NCBI GenBank assembly: GCA_015057445.1 | Contig: SVEI01000001.1 | Span: 62,001-126,000, forward strand | Length of the DNA stretch: 64,000 bases | Reading direction: 5' to 3' | Source of the DNA: Lachnospiraceae bacterium | Lineage (GTDB): Bacteria; Bacillota; Clostridia; Lachnospirales; Lachnospiraceae | Part shown: positions 36,522 to 46,006 of the stretch, one piece after another | How the letters are laid out: every line of letters begins with the position of its first letter | How positions within the stretch are numbered: the stretch's first letter is position 1 | Notes under the pieces: model-generated | Seen by the model: only the letters and a program-made list of their open reading frames with translations | Database searches by the model: none | What the model was told of the DNA's origin: nothing | Position numbers and translations under genes: made by a program

Positions 36522-37832
36522 ATGAACAAGATAAAACTTATTGGTAATATCAGTGTTCCTTATACAGAGCCTAAAGAAAAGGTGGAGATAGCTAATTATT
36601 TCAAAAAGCTTGGAGTAGATGAGTTACTATATACTGGCGAAGGTTCATATGAAAGCTATGTAGAAGAGATAAAATATATAACAAAAAACACCGACTTACC
36701 ACTGAATGTAAATATAACAGCAAAGAAGTTTGATGATGTAAAATACACATTATATGCTGGTGTTAGTAGAGTATGTTGCTATGATATAGATGGAGCTAGC
36801 ACATCTCTTGAACTAGAACTTATCAATGAATCATCTCTTAGATTTGGAAAAGAAAAAATATATATAAACACCAACTTTAAGGATAGTAAGCTAGACATTG
36901 GTGATTTAAAGGAATTTAAATTATTTGGTGCTGGCGGATTTTTCATAAACGGATATAACGAAGCCTATATAGAAGAATTAAAAGATTTTATGAAGGAAAT
37001 AGAGCTTCCTATTGGTGTGTATACAGATTGCTTGACCAAAAACAAAGATATTCCTGGAATGCTTTCAGCAACCAAAGAATTAATTAAAGCAGGTGTGGAT
37101 ACACTTATAATTAATTACACTGGTTATACAAGCCAAGAGGAAGATCCTACAGCTGATTATGTTAACGGAATTAAGACTTTACTAGCTAAGGAATTAAATA
37201 AAGATGTGAATACACTTGCATTTGAGGAATTTAAACTTAATTCAGATGGACTTATTCCTGTAATTGCTCAGGATTATAAAACTGGTGATGTTCTTATGAT
37301 GGCTTATATGAATAAAGAAGCCTATGAGAAAACTTTAGAAACAGGAACTATGACATACTTTAGCAGAAGTAGACAGTCTCTTTGGATTAAAGGTGAAACT
37401 AGTGGACATTATCAATATGTTCAAGAACTTATTATTGATTGTGATAAAGACACAATCCTTGCCAAAGTTAAACAGATAGGTGTTGCCTGTCATACAGGTA
37501 GTCCAAATTGCTTCTTTACTCCTCTTTATAAAAAAGAATACGATAGTGTAAATCCACTAAAGATTCTTGAAGAGGATTACAACATAATTGTTGACAGAAA
37601 AAATAATCCAAGAGAAGGTTCCTATACAAATTATCTCTTTGATAAAGGTATTGATAAAATACTAAAAAAGGTAGGAGAGGAAGCAACTGAAATAATAATC
37701 GCTGCCAAAAATCCTAATCCAGAAGAGATAAAGTACGAAATGGCTGATTTCTTATACCACGCTATGGTACTTATGGTTGAGAAGGGTGTAACCTGGGATG
37801 ATGTAGTTAGAGAACTAGCTAATAGGAGGTAA
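36522..37832 (+). CDS. hisIE: HisIE (PR-AMP cyclohydrolase / PR-ATP pyrophosphatase) with N-terminal HisF/HisA-like barrel
   Basis: 436 residues in three parts. Residues about 243-335 are HisI ([30 protein letters not shown], zinc ligands in DCDKD and [11 protein letters not shown]). Residues about 343-436 are HisE ([15 protein letters not shown]). The first about 225 residues resemble a HisF/HisA TIM barrel ([43 protein letters not shown]), but both catalytic aspartates and the glycine-rich phosphate loop are not preserved, so it is probably a non-catalytic or altered barrel. No separate hisA, hisF, hisH or hisC is in the window. Confidence 0.9.
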   Translation: MNKIKLIGNISVPYTEPKEKVEIANYFKKLGVDELLYTGEGSYESYVEEIKYITKNTDLPLNVNITAKKFDDVKYTLYAGVSRVCCYDIDGASTSLELELINESSLRFGKEKIYINTNFKDSKLDIGDLKEFKLFGAGGFFINGYNEAYIEELKDFMKEIELPIGVYTDCLTKNKDIPGMLSATKELIKAGVDTLIINYTGYTSQEEDPTADYVNGIKTLLAKELNKDVNTLAFEEFKLNSDGLIPVIAQDYKTGDVLMMAYMNKEAYEKTLETGTMTYFSRSRQSLWIKGETSGHYQYVQELIIDCDKDTILAKVKQIGVACHTGSPNCFFTPLYKKEYDSVNPLKILEEDYNIIVDRKNNPREGSYTNYLFDKGIDKILKKVGEEATEIIIAAKNPNPEEIKYEMADFLYHAMVLMVEKGVTWDDVVRELANRR

Positions 37833-37837
37833 TATAA

Positions 37838-37978
37838 ATGAGTGCTTTAATTAGTGAATTAGTTTTATATTTAGTAAAGTTTATTCTTTTCCTCGCCTGT
37901 GCCTTTGTAGGTATAAAGGTTGGTGGAAAGATAAGAGCAAATAAAAACGCAAAGCTTGCAGCAGAAAGCAAGGAATAA
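37838..37978 (+). CDS. 46-residue single-pass membrane protein
   Basis: Starts at ATG 37838 behind a strong AGGAGG (37825-37830) that overlaps the hisIE end. One hydrophobic helix at about residues 8-28 (VLYLVKFILFLACAFVGI) followed by a basic and Ala/Lys-rich tail. Small, well translated by its ribosome site, lies between hisIE and alaS on the same strand. Function unknown. Confidence 0.7.
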   Translation: MSALISELVLYLVKFILFLACAFVGIKVGGKIRANKNAKLAAESKE

Positions 37979-38012
37979 TTAGTTTAGTATAGTAACTAGG
38001 AGGACTTTAAAC

Positions 38013-40652
38013 GTGCAGAACTACGGTGTAAATGAACTTAGAAAGATGTTTTTGGAATTCTTCGAAAGCAAGGATCATCTTAAGATGAACAGCTTTTCAC
38101 TTATTCCACATAATGATAACAGCTTACTTTTGATTAATTCAGGTATGGCGCCTCTTAAACCTTATTTTACAGGTCAGGAGATACCACCTAGAAGAAGAGT
38201 AACAACATGCCAGAAATGTATTAGAACAGGTGATATAGAAAATGTAGGTAAAACTGCAAGACACGGTACTTTCTTCGAGATGTTAGGTAATTTCTCATTT
38301 GGAGATTACTTCAAGAACGAGGCAATTGAGTGGACTTGGGAGTTTTTAACAGAAGTTGTAGGACTTGATAAAAACAGATTATATCCATCTGTATATCTTG
38401 AAGATGACGAGGCCTTTGACATTTGGCATAGAAAGATTGGTATAGCTCCTGAAAGAATCTTCAAATTTGGTAAAGCTGATAACTTCTGGGAGCATGGAGC
38501 AGGTCCTTGTGGTCCTTGTTCAGAAGTTTATTATGATAGAGGTGAAAAATACGGCTGTGGTAAGCCAGATTGTACTGTAGGCTGCGATTGTGACAGATAC
38601 ATGGAGGTATGGAACAACGTATTTACTCAGTTTGATAATGATGGAAACAACAACTATGTAGAGCTTGAGCAGAAGAATATTGATACAGGTATGGGACTTG
38701 AGCGTCTTGCTGTAGTAGTTCAGGATGTTGATTCTATATTTGATGTTGACACACTTAAGGCATTAAGAGATAAGATTTGTGAGATGGCTAATACTACATA
38801 TAAGTCTGATGAGAAGAAGGATGTTTCAATTAGACTTATAACAGACCATATCCGTTCAGTAACATTTATGACTTCAGACGGTGTTCTTCCTTCTAATGAA
38901 GGTAGAGGATACGTACTAAGAAGACTTCTTAGACGTGCAGCAAGACACGGAAGAATGCTTGGAATTAAGGATATGTTCCTTGCTGAGCTATGTAAGACAG
39001 TTATTGATTGCTCAAAGGATGCTTACCCAGAGTTACTTGAGAAGCAGGAGCATATTTTCGCTACTCTTAATAAAGAAGAGGAAAGCTTTAATAAAACTAT
39101 AGACCAGGGACTTGCTATACTTAGTGGCTATGTTGAGGATATGAAATCTAAGGGAGAAAAGCAGCTTAATGGTGAGAATGCATTTAAGCTTTACGATACT
39201 TACGGATTCCCACTTGACCTTACTAAAGAAATCCTTGAAGAAACAGGAATGACTGTTGATGAGGATGGCTATAAGGAGTGTATGGAAATCCAGAGAACAA
39301 CAGCTAGAAAGGCCCGTAAGGTTTCAACATATATGGGCGCTGATGCGACTATTTACGAGGAGCTTCCTGTAGAGCTTGTAACTGAATTTGATGGATATAA
39401 TAAGCTTATTCTTGATGCTAAGGTAGTTGCTATGACTACTGAGGATGCTGTAGTAGATACATTATCAGAGGGTACAAACGGCTCAATCTTAACAGATGTA
39501 ACTCCATTCTATGCTACTATGGGTGGACAGTGTGGAGATTCAGGTATTATCAAAACTGCAAATGGTACATTTGTAGTTAAGGATACTGTTAAGGTTGTAG
39601 GTGGAAAGATTGCACATGTAGGATATGTTGAGAGCGGAGAGATTAAGGTTGGAGAAACATCAACTCTTTCTGTAGATGAAAACCAGAGAGGTCTTACATG
39701 TAAGAACCACTCAGCAACTCACCTTCTTCAGAAGGCACTTAAGACTGTTCTTGGTGGCCATGTTGAGCAGGCTGGTTCCTATGTAGCTCAAGATAGACTT
39801 CGTTTTGATTTTACTCACATCCAGGCTATGACTAAGGAAGAAATTGCTCAGGTTGAAGCTATTGTAAATGCTGAAATTGAAAGAGATTTAGCTGTGGAAA
39901 CAGCTGAGATGTCTATAGAAGATGCTAAGAAGACTGGTGCTATGGCACTTTTCGGTGAAAAATACGGCGAAACAGTTAGAGTTGTAAGTATGGGAGAATT
40001 CTCTAAGGAGCTTTGTGGTGGTACTCATGTACCTAATACAGGCGTTATCGGTACATTTAAGATTATATCAGAGCAGGGCGTTGCTGCTGGTGTAAGACGT
40101 ATCGAGGCACTTACTTCAAAAGGTGCATTTGATTACTACAAAAAGCTTGAAGATGAGCTTCACGCTGCAAGTGTTGCAGCTAAGACTGAGCCATCTAAGC
40201 TTACTGAGAAGATTGAAGCTATGCTTGCAGAGATTAAGGCACTTAACGCAGAGAATCAGAAGCTTAAGGACAAGATGGCTAAGGAATCTGTTGGAGATGT
40301 AATGAGCAATGCTGTAGAGATTGGCTCATACAAGGTTCTCCCTGTAAATGTAAACGGAATCGATATGAATGCTCTTAGAAATCTGGGAGATGACTTAAAG
40401 GCTAAGATTGGTTCTGGCGTTGTAATTCTTGCATCTGATATGGATGGCAAGGTAAACCTTATTGTTATGGCTACTGATGATGCTGTTTCAGCAGGAGCAC
40501 ATGCAGGAAATATTGTTAAGAAAATTGCACCTATGGTTGGTGGTGGCGGCGGTGGTCGTCCAAACATGGCTCAAGCAGGTGGAAAGAATCCATCTGGTAT
40601 TGCAGACGCACTTAGTGCTGGTATAGATGAAGCTAAGACTCAGCTTTCTTAG
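38013..40652 (+). CDS. alaS: Alanine-tRNA ligase
   Basis: Charges tRNA-Ala. 879 residues, full length: class II catalytic core at the N-terminus (GMAPLKPYF, RHGTFFEML, GMGLERL), tRNA-recognition part, editing domain with the zinc motif HSATHLL near 568 and ELCGGTH near 667, and the C-terminal glycine-rich DHHA1 domain (GGGGGGRPNMAQAGG). Start is GTG at 38013 with AGGAGG 9 bases upstream. Third-position C/G use is higher than in neighbours, suggesting strong expression. Confidence 0.98.
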   Translation: MQNYGVNELRKMFLEFFESKDHLKMNSFSLIPHNDNSLLLINSGMAPLKPYFTGQEIPPRRRVTTCQKCIRTGDIENVGKTARHGTFFEMLGNFSFGDYFKNEAIEWTWEFLTEVVGLDKNRLYPSVYLEDDEAFDIWHRKIGIAPERIFKFGKADNFWEHGAGPCGPCSEVYYDRGEKYGCGKPDCTVGCDCDRYMEVWNNVFTQFDNDGNNNYVELEQKNIDTGMGLERLAVVVQDVDSIFDVDTLKALRDKICEMANTTYKSDEKKDVSIRLITDHIRSVTFMTSDGVLPSNEGRGYVLRRLLRRAARHGRMLGIKDMFLAELCKTVIDCSKDAYPELLEKQEHIFATLNKEEESFNKTIDQGLAILSGYVEDMKSKGEKQLNGENAFKLYDTYGFPLDLTKEILEETGMTVDEDGYKECMEIQRTTARKARKVSTYMGADATIYEELPVELVTEFDGYNKLILDAKVVAMTTEDAVVDTLSEGTNGSILTDVTPFYATMGGQCGDSGIIKTANGTFVVKDTVKVVGGKIAHVGYVESGEIKVGETSTLSVDENQRGLTCKNHSATHLLQKALKTVLGGHVEQAGSYVAQDRLRFDFTHIQAMTKEEIAQVEAIVNAEIERDLAVETAEMSIEDAKKTGAMALFGEKYGETVRVVSMGEFSKELCGGTHVPNTGVIGTFKIISEQGVAAGVRRIEALTSKGAFDYYKKLEDELHAASVAAKTEPSKLTEKIEAMLAEIKALNAENQKLKDKMAKESVGDVMSNAVEIGSYKVLPVNVNGIDMNALRNLGDDLKAKIGSGVVILASDMDGKVNLIVMATDDAVSAGAHAGNIVKKIAPMVGGGGGGRPNMAQAGGKNPSGIADALSAGIDEAKTQLS

Positions 40653-40718
40653 TTTTTAGAACATTTATATTATTGTATTTAACGTAATAATATAATAAAA
40701 AACATATATAATCTATAT

Positions 40719-40755
40719 ATTTATAGTCAGCTGATGTATACGGCTGACTATAAAT
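40719..40755 (+). promoter_or_regulatory. 13-bp inverted repeat upstream of clpP
   Basis: Perfect arms ATTTATAGTCAGC (40719-40731) and GCTGACTATAAAT (40743-40755) with an 11-base loop, 27 bases before the clpP start. It has no T-tract. It does not match CIRCE or the tandem CtsR heptads. It may be an operator or a 5'-leader hairpin. Confidence 0.55.
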
Positions 40756-40782
40756 TATGATATTAAGAAAGGAATGATTTTT

Positions 40783-41367
40783 ATGGCATTAGTACCTACC
40801 GTGGTAGAACAAACAAGTAGAGGAGAACGAGCTTACGACATATATTCAAGACTGTTAAAGGATAGAATAATATTTCTTGCAGATGAGGTAAATGATACAA
40901 CTGCAAGTCTTGTAATAGCACAGCTTTTATTCTTAGAATCAGAAGATCCAAACAAAGACATTAACCTTTATATTAACAGTCCTGGTGGCTCTGTAAGTGC
41001 TGGATTTGGAATATACGACACTATGCAATACATAAAATGTGATGTATCAACAATTTGTGTTGGTATGGCAGCTAGTATGGGAGCTTTCCTTCTTGCTGGT
41101 GGAACAAAAGGTAAGAGAATTGCATTACCAAATTCAGAGATTATGATTCATCAGCCACTTGGTGGAGCTCAAGGTCAAGCATCTGATATGAAAATACACG
41201 CAGATCATATTATTAAGACAAGAGATAAGCTTAATAAAATACTAAGTGCTAATACAGGTCAACCACTTGAAGTAATAGAAAGAGATACAGAAAGAGATAA
41301 TTTCTTATCAGCGCAAGCAGCTTTAGAGTACGGATTAATTGATCACATCTTTACAAATAGAGAATAA
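40783..41367 (+). CDS. clpP: ATP-dependent Clp protease proteolytic subunit
   Basis: Serine protease chamber that works with ClpX/ClpC/ClpA-type unfoldases. 194 residues. Catalytic Ser in GMAASMGAF (near 98), His in IMIHQPLGG (near 123), and Asp in ERDTERDNF (near 172). AAAGGA at 40768-40773 fits the ATG at 40783 ([10 protein letters not shown]...) better than the ATG at 40774. No clpX gene follows. Confidence 0.97.
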   Translation: MALVPTVVEQTSRGERAYDIYSRLLKDRIIFLADEVNDTTASLVIAQLLFLESEDPNKDINLYINSPGGSVSAGFGIYDTMQYIKCDVSTICVGMAASMGAFLLAGGTKGKRIALPNSEIMIHQPLGGAQGQASDMKIHADHIIKTRDKLNKILSANTGQPLEVIERDTERDNFLSAQAALEYGLIDHIFTNRE

Positions 41368-41465
41368 ATATCATTTAAATTCAATAAAATAATTATAATC
41401 GTCAACATTTTAAGTTATATTTATGGAATTGTCTGGTAAAATTTGTATTTATTTTCATTTTTTTG

Positions 41466-41493
41466 TTGACGAATATTTTTATTGTGTTATAAT
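41466..41493 (+). promoter_or_regulatory. Promoter of rpsU
   Basis: TTGACG at 41466-41471, 16-base spacer, TATAAT at 41488-41493. About 87 bases upstream of rpsU. Confidence 0.7.
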
Positions 41494-41500
41494 AATTGAT

Positions 41501-41568
41501 GTGCGATTTGGAGGTAAACCCAAACAGTTGTATAGCACGTAATTAGATATTTCGCAACTGGAGGGAGG
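41501..41568 (+). promoter_or_regulatory. Structured 5' leader of rpsU with alternative pairings
   Basis: GTGC (41501-41504) can pair with GCAC (41535-41538), enclosing TTTGG (41507-41511) / CCAAA (41520-41524). Alternatively CAGTTG (41525-41530) pairs with CAACTG (41555-41560), directly against the GAGGGAGG ribosome site (41561-41568). The two folds interlock and exclude each other unless a pseudoknot forms. Possible autoregulatory leader; no family recognised. Confidence 0.4.
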
Positions 41569-41579
41569 TTGAGGATAGT

Positions 41580-41756
41580 ATGTCAAACGTAATAGTTAAA
41601 GAGAACGAGACTTTAGATAGCGCTCTTAGAAGATTTAAGAGAAATTGCGCTAAGGCTGGTATTCAGCAGGAGATTCGTAAGAGAGAGCATTACGAGAAGC
41701 CAAGTGTAAAGCGTAAGAAAAAGTCAGAGGCTGCTAGAAAGCGTAAGTTTAAATAA
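41580..41756 (+). CDS. rpsU: 30S ribosomal protein S21
   Basis: 58-residue, very basic small-subunit protein ([20 protein letters not shown] at its start, [13 protein letters not shown] at its end), needed near the anti-Shine-Dalgarno end of 16S rRNA. It has its own promoter, a leader of about 80 bases and its own terminator. The Shine-Dalgarno GAGGGAGG lies 11 bases before the ATG. Confidence 0.97.
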   Translation: MSNVIVKENETLDSALRRFKRNCAKAGIQQEIRKREHYEKPSVKRKKKSEAARKRKFK

Positions 41757-41774
41757 TTAATATGTATTATTATT

Positions 41775-41803
41775 AAGAGTTACCATTAGGTAACTCTTTT
41801 TTT
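41775..41803 (+). terminator. Terminator after rpsU
   Basis: Perfect 10-bp stem AAGAGTTACC / GGTAACTCTT with a 4-base loop and seven T residues. Confidence 0.9.
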
Positions 41804-41854
41804 GTCCTATTTTCTATTATTTCTGAATAGAATGTATAAAAAACGGTATATAAA

Positions 41855-42061
41855 ATGATTAAAACCATAATTCTTGACAATAATGCACTATTCATTGAAA
41901 ACTATAAAAATATAGATTATTTCGATGAAACTATTATTAGAATTTGTTGTAAGCAATTAATTATAGTAATAACAGGAGAAAATTTGTTACTTGATTCACT
42001 AGGAAACTTAAATCTTAAAATATCTGGTAGCATTTCAAATATAGAATATATTAAGTTATGA
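41855..42061 (+). CDS. yqfC: YabP/YqfC-family sporulation protein
   Basis: 68 residues; the pattern IIVITGENLLLDSLGNLNL and ISGSISNIEYI matches the YabP/YqfC fold (a small beta protein). In Bacillus yqfC is expressed in the forespore/mother-cell programme and precedes yqfD, as here. The start has no good ribosome site, so the N-terminus is uncertain. Confidence 0.75.
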   Translation: MIKTIILDNNALFIENYKNIDYFDETIIRICCKQLIIVITGENLLLDSLGNLNLKISGSISNIEYIKL

Positions 42062-42070
42062 GGTTTATAT

Positions 42071-43282
42071 ATGAAAAAAATGAAAGAATGGATACAGGGT
42101 CAGATAATATTAGAAACTACAGGATGGGGAAGAGAAAGATTAATAAACATCTGTAAAAAGAATAATATCAAAATACATAATCTAAAAATTATTCAAGATG
42201 GATATACATTTCAGACCACATATATGGATTATAAAGAAGTTGTTAAATATAATAATAAAATAAATACGCAAATAACTATAAAAGACAAATGGGGACTACC
42301 TTATTTCTTTTATAAATACAAAAAACGTAAGATATTTCTTATTTGTTTTTTACTATTTGTTATTGGAATATATGCTTTTTCTAATTACATATGGAATATT
42401 TCAATAATAGGAAATGAAACTTATACAGCAGAAGAATTATCGAAAGACATAACTACAAATTACGTTAAAATTGGTTCATCAAAAGATAAAATAAACTGTA
42501 GTGAATTAGAAAAAGACCTTCGTAACAAATATACCGACATAGCATGGATTAGTTGTGATATAAAAGGCACAAATCTAGTAGTAAACATTAAAGAAACCAT
42601 TCCAACCAACGAGATTATAACAATAGATGAGCCATGTAATATCGTTGCATATAAAGACTCTATAGTAACAGATATAATAGTAAATAGTGGTTCTAAAATA
42701 ATAGATATAGGAGACGAAGTTAAGAAAAATGATGTTTTAATTTCAGGTGTTGTAAACGTTTATAATGAATATGAGGAATTAATAGAAACAAACTATACTT
42801 CAGCTATGGGTACAATATGGGGGATTGTTGAGTATAACTATAATGATGAATTTGATATGGAAAGTAACCATAAAGAATATACTGGAAACAAAAAGAAAAC
42901 TTATAAGTTAAATATTGCAAATAATCATATAGAATTACCTTTCTCAGAAAACAAATACAAAAATTCTGATGTAATAAGTGAAAACAGCAACATAAAACTT
43001 CTAGAAAATCTTTATTTACCCATAGGAATATATAAAGAAACTCACAGTGAATATATTATTACAAGGAAAAAACTAAGCGAAGATGAAGCTTACCAGCTAG
43101 CTAATAAACGTCTTATATTATATATTGATAATTTAAAGAAAAAAGGGGTGTCAATCCTTGAAAATAATGTTACAATAAGCATTGAAAATGGTAAATGTAT
43201 ATCCTCTGGAACAATAAAGTGCAAAGAGGTTGTTGGCATTCCATCAAAATTAACCATCACTCAAGAAGGAGAACAAAAATAG
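42071..43282 (+). CDS. yqfD: Sporulation protein YqfD
   Basis: 403 residues, one membrane helix at about 78-96 (KIFLICFLLFVIGIYAF) with a cytoplasmic N-terminal part (LETTGWGRERLINICKKNNI) and a large extracytoplasmic part containing a POTRA-like start (NISIIGNETYTAEEL). Bacterial YqfD is required for normal sporulation in Bacillus; its molecular role is unknown. GAGG precedes the ATG. Its presence does not prove that this organism forms spores. Confidence 0.88.
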   Translation: MKKMKEWIQGQIILETTGWGRERLINICKKNNIKIHNLKIIQDGYTFQTTYMDYKEVVKYNNKINTQITIKDKWGLPYFFYKYKKRKIFLICFLLFVIGIYAFSNYIWNISIIGNETYTAEELSKDITTNYVKIGSSKDKINCSELEKDLRNKYTDIAWISCDIKGTNLVVNIKETIPTNEIITIDEPCNIVAYKDSIVTDIIVNSGSKIIDIGDEVKKNDVLISGVVNVYNEYEELIETNYTSAMGTIWGIVEYNYNDEFDMESNHKEYTGNKKKTYKLNIANNHIELPFSENKYKNSDVISENSNIKLLENLYLPIGIYKETHSEYIITRKKLSEDEAYQLANKRLILYIDNLKKKGVSILENNVTISIENGKCISSGTIKCKEVVGIPSKLTITQEGEQK

Positions 43283-44323
43283 ATGAGTTCATATTCTGAA
43301 AACATAAATATTCCCAATGAACATATTCAAAATATTTTTGGACAATTTGATAGGAATATTAAGAATATAGAAAAAGCTTACCATGTAACAATAGTACTGA
43401 GAGGCGATTCCTTAAAATTAGCCGGAGAAGAAGATAATGTAAAAATGGCTGTTTCCGTAATAGAACAGATGATTAATCTCTCTAAGAATGGAAATGTTAT
43501 CTCTGACCAAAATATAAATTATGCAGTATCACTTTCTAAAACTGGCAATGAAAAGCTTGTTACTGAACTAGATAAGGACACTGTATGCCACACCATTAAC
43601 GGGAAACCAGTCAAAGCAAAAACACTAGGTCAAAAAAGATATCTTGATTCAATTGACAAGAATATGATAGTTTTTGGTGTTGGACCAGCAGGAACTGGTA
43701 AAACATATCTTGCTATGGCTAAGGCTATAACAGCATTTAAAAATAATGAAGTAAATAGGATTATTCTAACACGTCCAGCTATAGAAGCAGGTGAAAAACT
43801 TGGTTTTTTACCTGGAGATTTGCAAAGCAAGGTTGATCCATATTTAAGACCACTATATGATGCTCTATATGAAATTATGGGTGCCGAGTCATTCCTTAAA
43901 AATATGGAGAAAGGATTAATTGAAGTTGCACCTCTAGCGTATATGAGAGGTCGAACTCTTGATAACGCTTACATTGTACTTGATGAAGCTCAAAATACAA
44001 CTCCAGCTCAGATGAAAATGTTTCTTACAAGAATCGGTTTTGGTTCTAAAGCAATTATTACTGGTGACTTATCTCAAAAGGATTTACCAAAAGACGCCCA
44101 GTCAGGTTTGGAAGTTGCACTTAAAGTACTCAATAAAATTGATGACATATCAATAGTAACATTTTCAAGTGATGATGTAGTAAGACATCCTTTGGTTCAA
44201 AAAATTGTAAGTGCCTACGAGGCATATGAAGAAAAGGTCGAGAAAGCAAAAAACAAAACCTATAGGAAAGAAACTAACGCAGATAACAAAAAAACTGCAT
44301 CCAGCAAAAGGAAACAGTCATAA
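43283..44323 (+). CDS. phoH: PhoH-like ATPase
   Basis: 346 residues with Walker A GPAGTGKTY near 133-141 and Walker B YIVLDEAQNTT near 231. An N-terminal KH-like region (about 30-75) points to RNA binding. PhoH proteins are NTPases linked to RNA and ribosome metabolism and are adjacent to ybeY in most bacteria, as here. Starts directly after the yqfD stop. A Lys/Asn-rich C-terminal tail may be disordered. Confidence 0.94.
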   Translation: MSSYSENINIPNEHIQNIFGQFDRNIKNIEKAYHVTIVLRGDSLKLAGEEDNVKMAVSVIEQMINLSKNGNVISDQNINYAVSLSKTGNEKLVTELDKDTVCHTINGKPVKAKTLGQKRYLDSIDKNMIVFGVGPAGTGKTYLAMAKAITAFKNNEVNRIILTRPAIEAGEKLGFLPGDLQSKVDPYLRPLYDALYEIMGAESFLKNMEKGLIEVAPLAYMRGRTLDNAYIVLDEAQNTTPAQMKMFLTRIGFGSKAIITGDLSQKDLPKDAQSGLEVALKVLNKIDDISIVTFSSDDVVRHPLVQKIVSAYEAYEEKVEKAKNKTYRKETNADNKKTASSKRKQS

Positions 44324-44371
44324 CTTGCTAACAAAGGTTAAATGTTGTATAATCAGAAAGGTGATTTTTGG

Positions 44372-44890
44372 ATGAGTATTTTTATAGAAAACGAATTAGA
44401 TACAGATATCCCGAAAGACTATGAGGACATTATTAAAGATATAGTTAATTCTGCTATAGAATATATGAAATGTCCTTATGAATGTGAGGTAAACGTAATC
44501 TTCACAGACAACGATGGTATAAAAGAGATAAATAATCTTCATAGGGGAATTAATTCTCCAACAGATGTATTGTCTTTTCCTATGTGCGAATTTGATACTA
44601 TAGGCAATTTTGATAACCTAGAAAACAATCCTTTAGAATTTTTTAATCAAGATACTGGAGAATTAATGCTAGGTGATATAATACTCAATATTGACCGAAT
44701 CAAATCACAGGCACAAGAGTATGGTCATACAAGAAGAAGAGAATGTGCATTTTTAACAGCTCACAGTATGTTACATCTCTTTGGATATGATCACGTTGAT
44801 GATGAAGAACGTATCATCATGGAACAAAAGCAAGAAGAAATATTAACTAAGAAAGGATACACCAGAGATGATAAAAAAGAAGTTAACTAA
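44372..44890 (+). CDS. ybeY: Endoribonuclease YbeY
   Basis: Zinc-dependent RNase for 16S rRNA 3'-end maturation and ribosome quality control. 172 residues. Zinc motif HSMLHLFGYDH near 131-141 (the usual glycine after the first His is Ser here). GINSPTDVLSFP is the other conserved block. AAAGGTGA at 44357-44364 points to ATG 44372 rather than the upstream in-frame ATG at 44342. Its end overlaps the next gene by 23 bases. Confidence 0.94.
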   Translation: MSIFIENELDTDIPKDYEDIIKDIVNSAIEYMKCPYECEVNVIFTDNDGIKEINNLHRGINSPTDVLSFPMCEFDTIGNFDNLENNPLEFFNQDTGELMLGDIILNIDRIKSQAQEYGHTRRRECAFLTAHSMLHLFGYDHVDDEERIIMEQKQEEILTKKGYTRDDKKEVN

Positions 44891-45962
44891 AATAGGAATT
44901 ACAACACTTGCCTTGTCTATGGCACTTTTGACTGGATGTGGCAAAGATAAGGATAAAAAGGAAGTTACAACTAATTCAGATGCAGTATTAAACATGGAAG
45001 CATCCGACTCAATGAACAATCCATCAAACATTGATTTTGTACCTACAAAGGAAGGATATGTTCTCAGTGAATTAACTGGTGAGTGGATTGACGAAAAATT
45101 AGAAAATCAAAGACCAATGTGTATAATGATTAATAATATAATTGATGCGATGCCACAGTCAGGTATATCACAGGCTGATATTACTTATGAGATGATAGTA
45201 GAGGGTGGAATCACACGTTATATGTGTGTATTTAAGGATTATGATAATATAGAAAAGCTTGGTCCTGTAAGAAGTTCAAGACTTTACTATGTACAAGCAT
45301 CACATATTCACGGTGACTTATATGCTCACTATGGATGGAATACATTTGCTGAAGAAAAGATTAATCAGTTAGAAGTAAATAACATAAATGGTATTGATGG
45401 TGTAGGTGGTGTAACTTACTATCGTGATGATTCAAGATACGCTCCACATAATGTATATACAAATGGAGAAATGCTTAACGCTGGTGTTGAATATATGGGC
45501 TATAGCAAAGAATACAAGGATAATTTCAAGAAGTCACTTGCATTTTACTACGAAGACACAGAATTAGAAGGCGGTGTTACAGCTAATAAGGCTACAGCTC
45601 CATTTAGTTCATATTACTCACCATGGTTTGAATATAATCCAGAAACTAAGCTTTACGAGAGATTCCAGTATGGAGAAGCGCAAATTGATCAGGAAACTGG
45701 CGAGCAGCTTGCATACAAAAACGTTTTAGCTATATATGCTAGATATTCACCAATTCACGATATTCTTCTTCAGGTACATTGGGATGAAGGCGGAAATGGA
45801 TACTATATTTCAAATGGTAAAGCTGTTCCAATAACTTGGAGATACGAAGAAGGCGTAATAAAATATTATGACCAGTCAGGTGCTCAGCTTAAGATGAATC
45901 CAGGTAAGACATTTATTGAAGTTCTTGACTCAGACGGTTCATCTGATATGGTATTTGAATAA
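44868..45962 (+). CDS. DUF3048 (YerB-like) lipoprotein
   Basis: 364 residues. Basic N-terminus, hydrophobic helix, and lipobox LLTGC with the lipidated Cys at residue 24, so it is exported and anchored to the membrane. The mature part has the YerB features RPMCIMINNI, GPVRSSRLYYV and HYGW. Function unknown; in Bacillus YerB is a putative lipoprotein. AAAGGA precedes the ATG and the start lies inside ybeY. Confidence 0.88.
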   Translation: MIKKKLTKIGITTLALSMALLTGCGKDKDKKEVTTNSDAVLNMEASDSMNNPSNIDFVPTKEGYVLSELTGEWIDEKLENQRPMCIMINNIIDAMPQSGISQADITYEMIVEGGITRYMCVFKDYDNIEKLGPVRSSRLYYVQASHIHGDLYAHYGWNTFAEEKINQLEVNNINGIDGVGGVTYYRDDSRYAPHNVYTNGEMLNAGVEYMGYSKEYKDNFKKSLAFYYEDTELEGGVTANKATAPFSSYYSPWFEYNPETKLYERFQYGEAQIDQETGEQLAYKNVLAIYARYSPIHDILLQVHWDEGGNGYYISNGKAVPITWRYEEGVIKYYDQSGAQLKMNPGKTFIEVLDSDGSSDMVFE

Positions 45963-46006
45963 GAATATAAATTAATGAGAATAATTTCTTCAAGGGGTGA
46001 TTATTT

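Noticed and set aside
40665-40695. AT-only 10-bp inverted repeat after alaS as a terminator
   Set aside because: The stem has no G-C pair and is followed by A residues rather than T, so it is unlikely to stop transcription.
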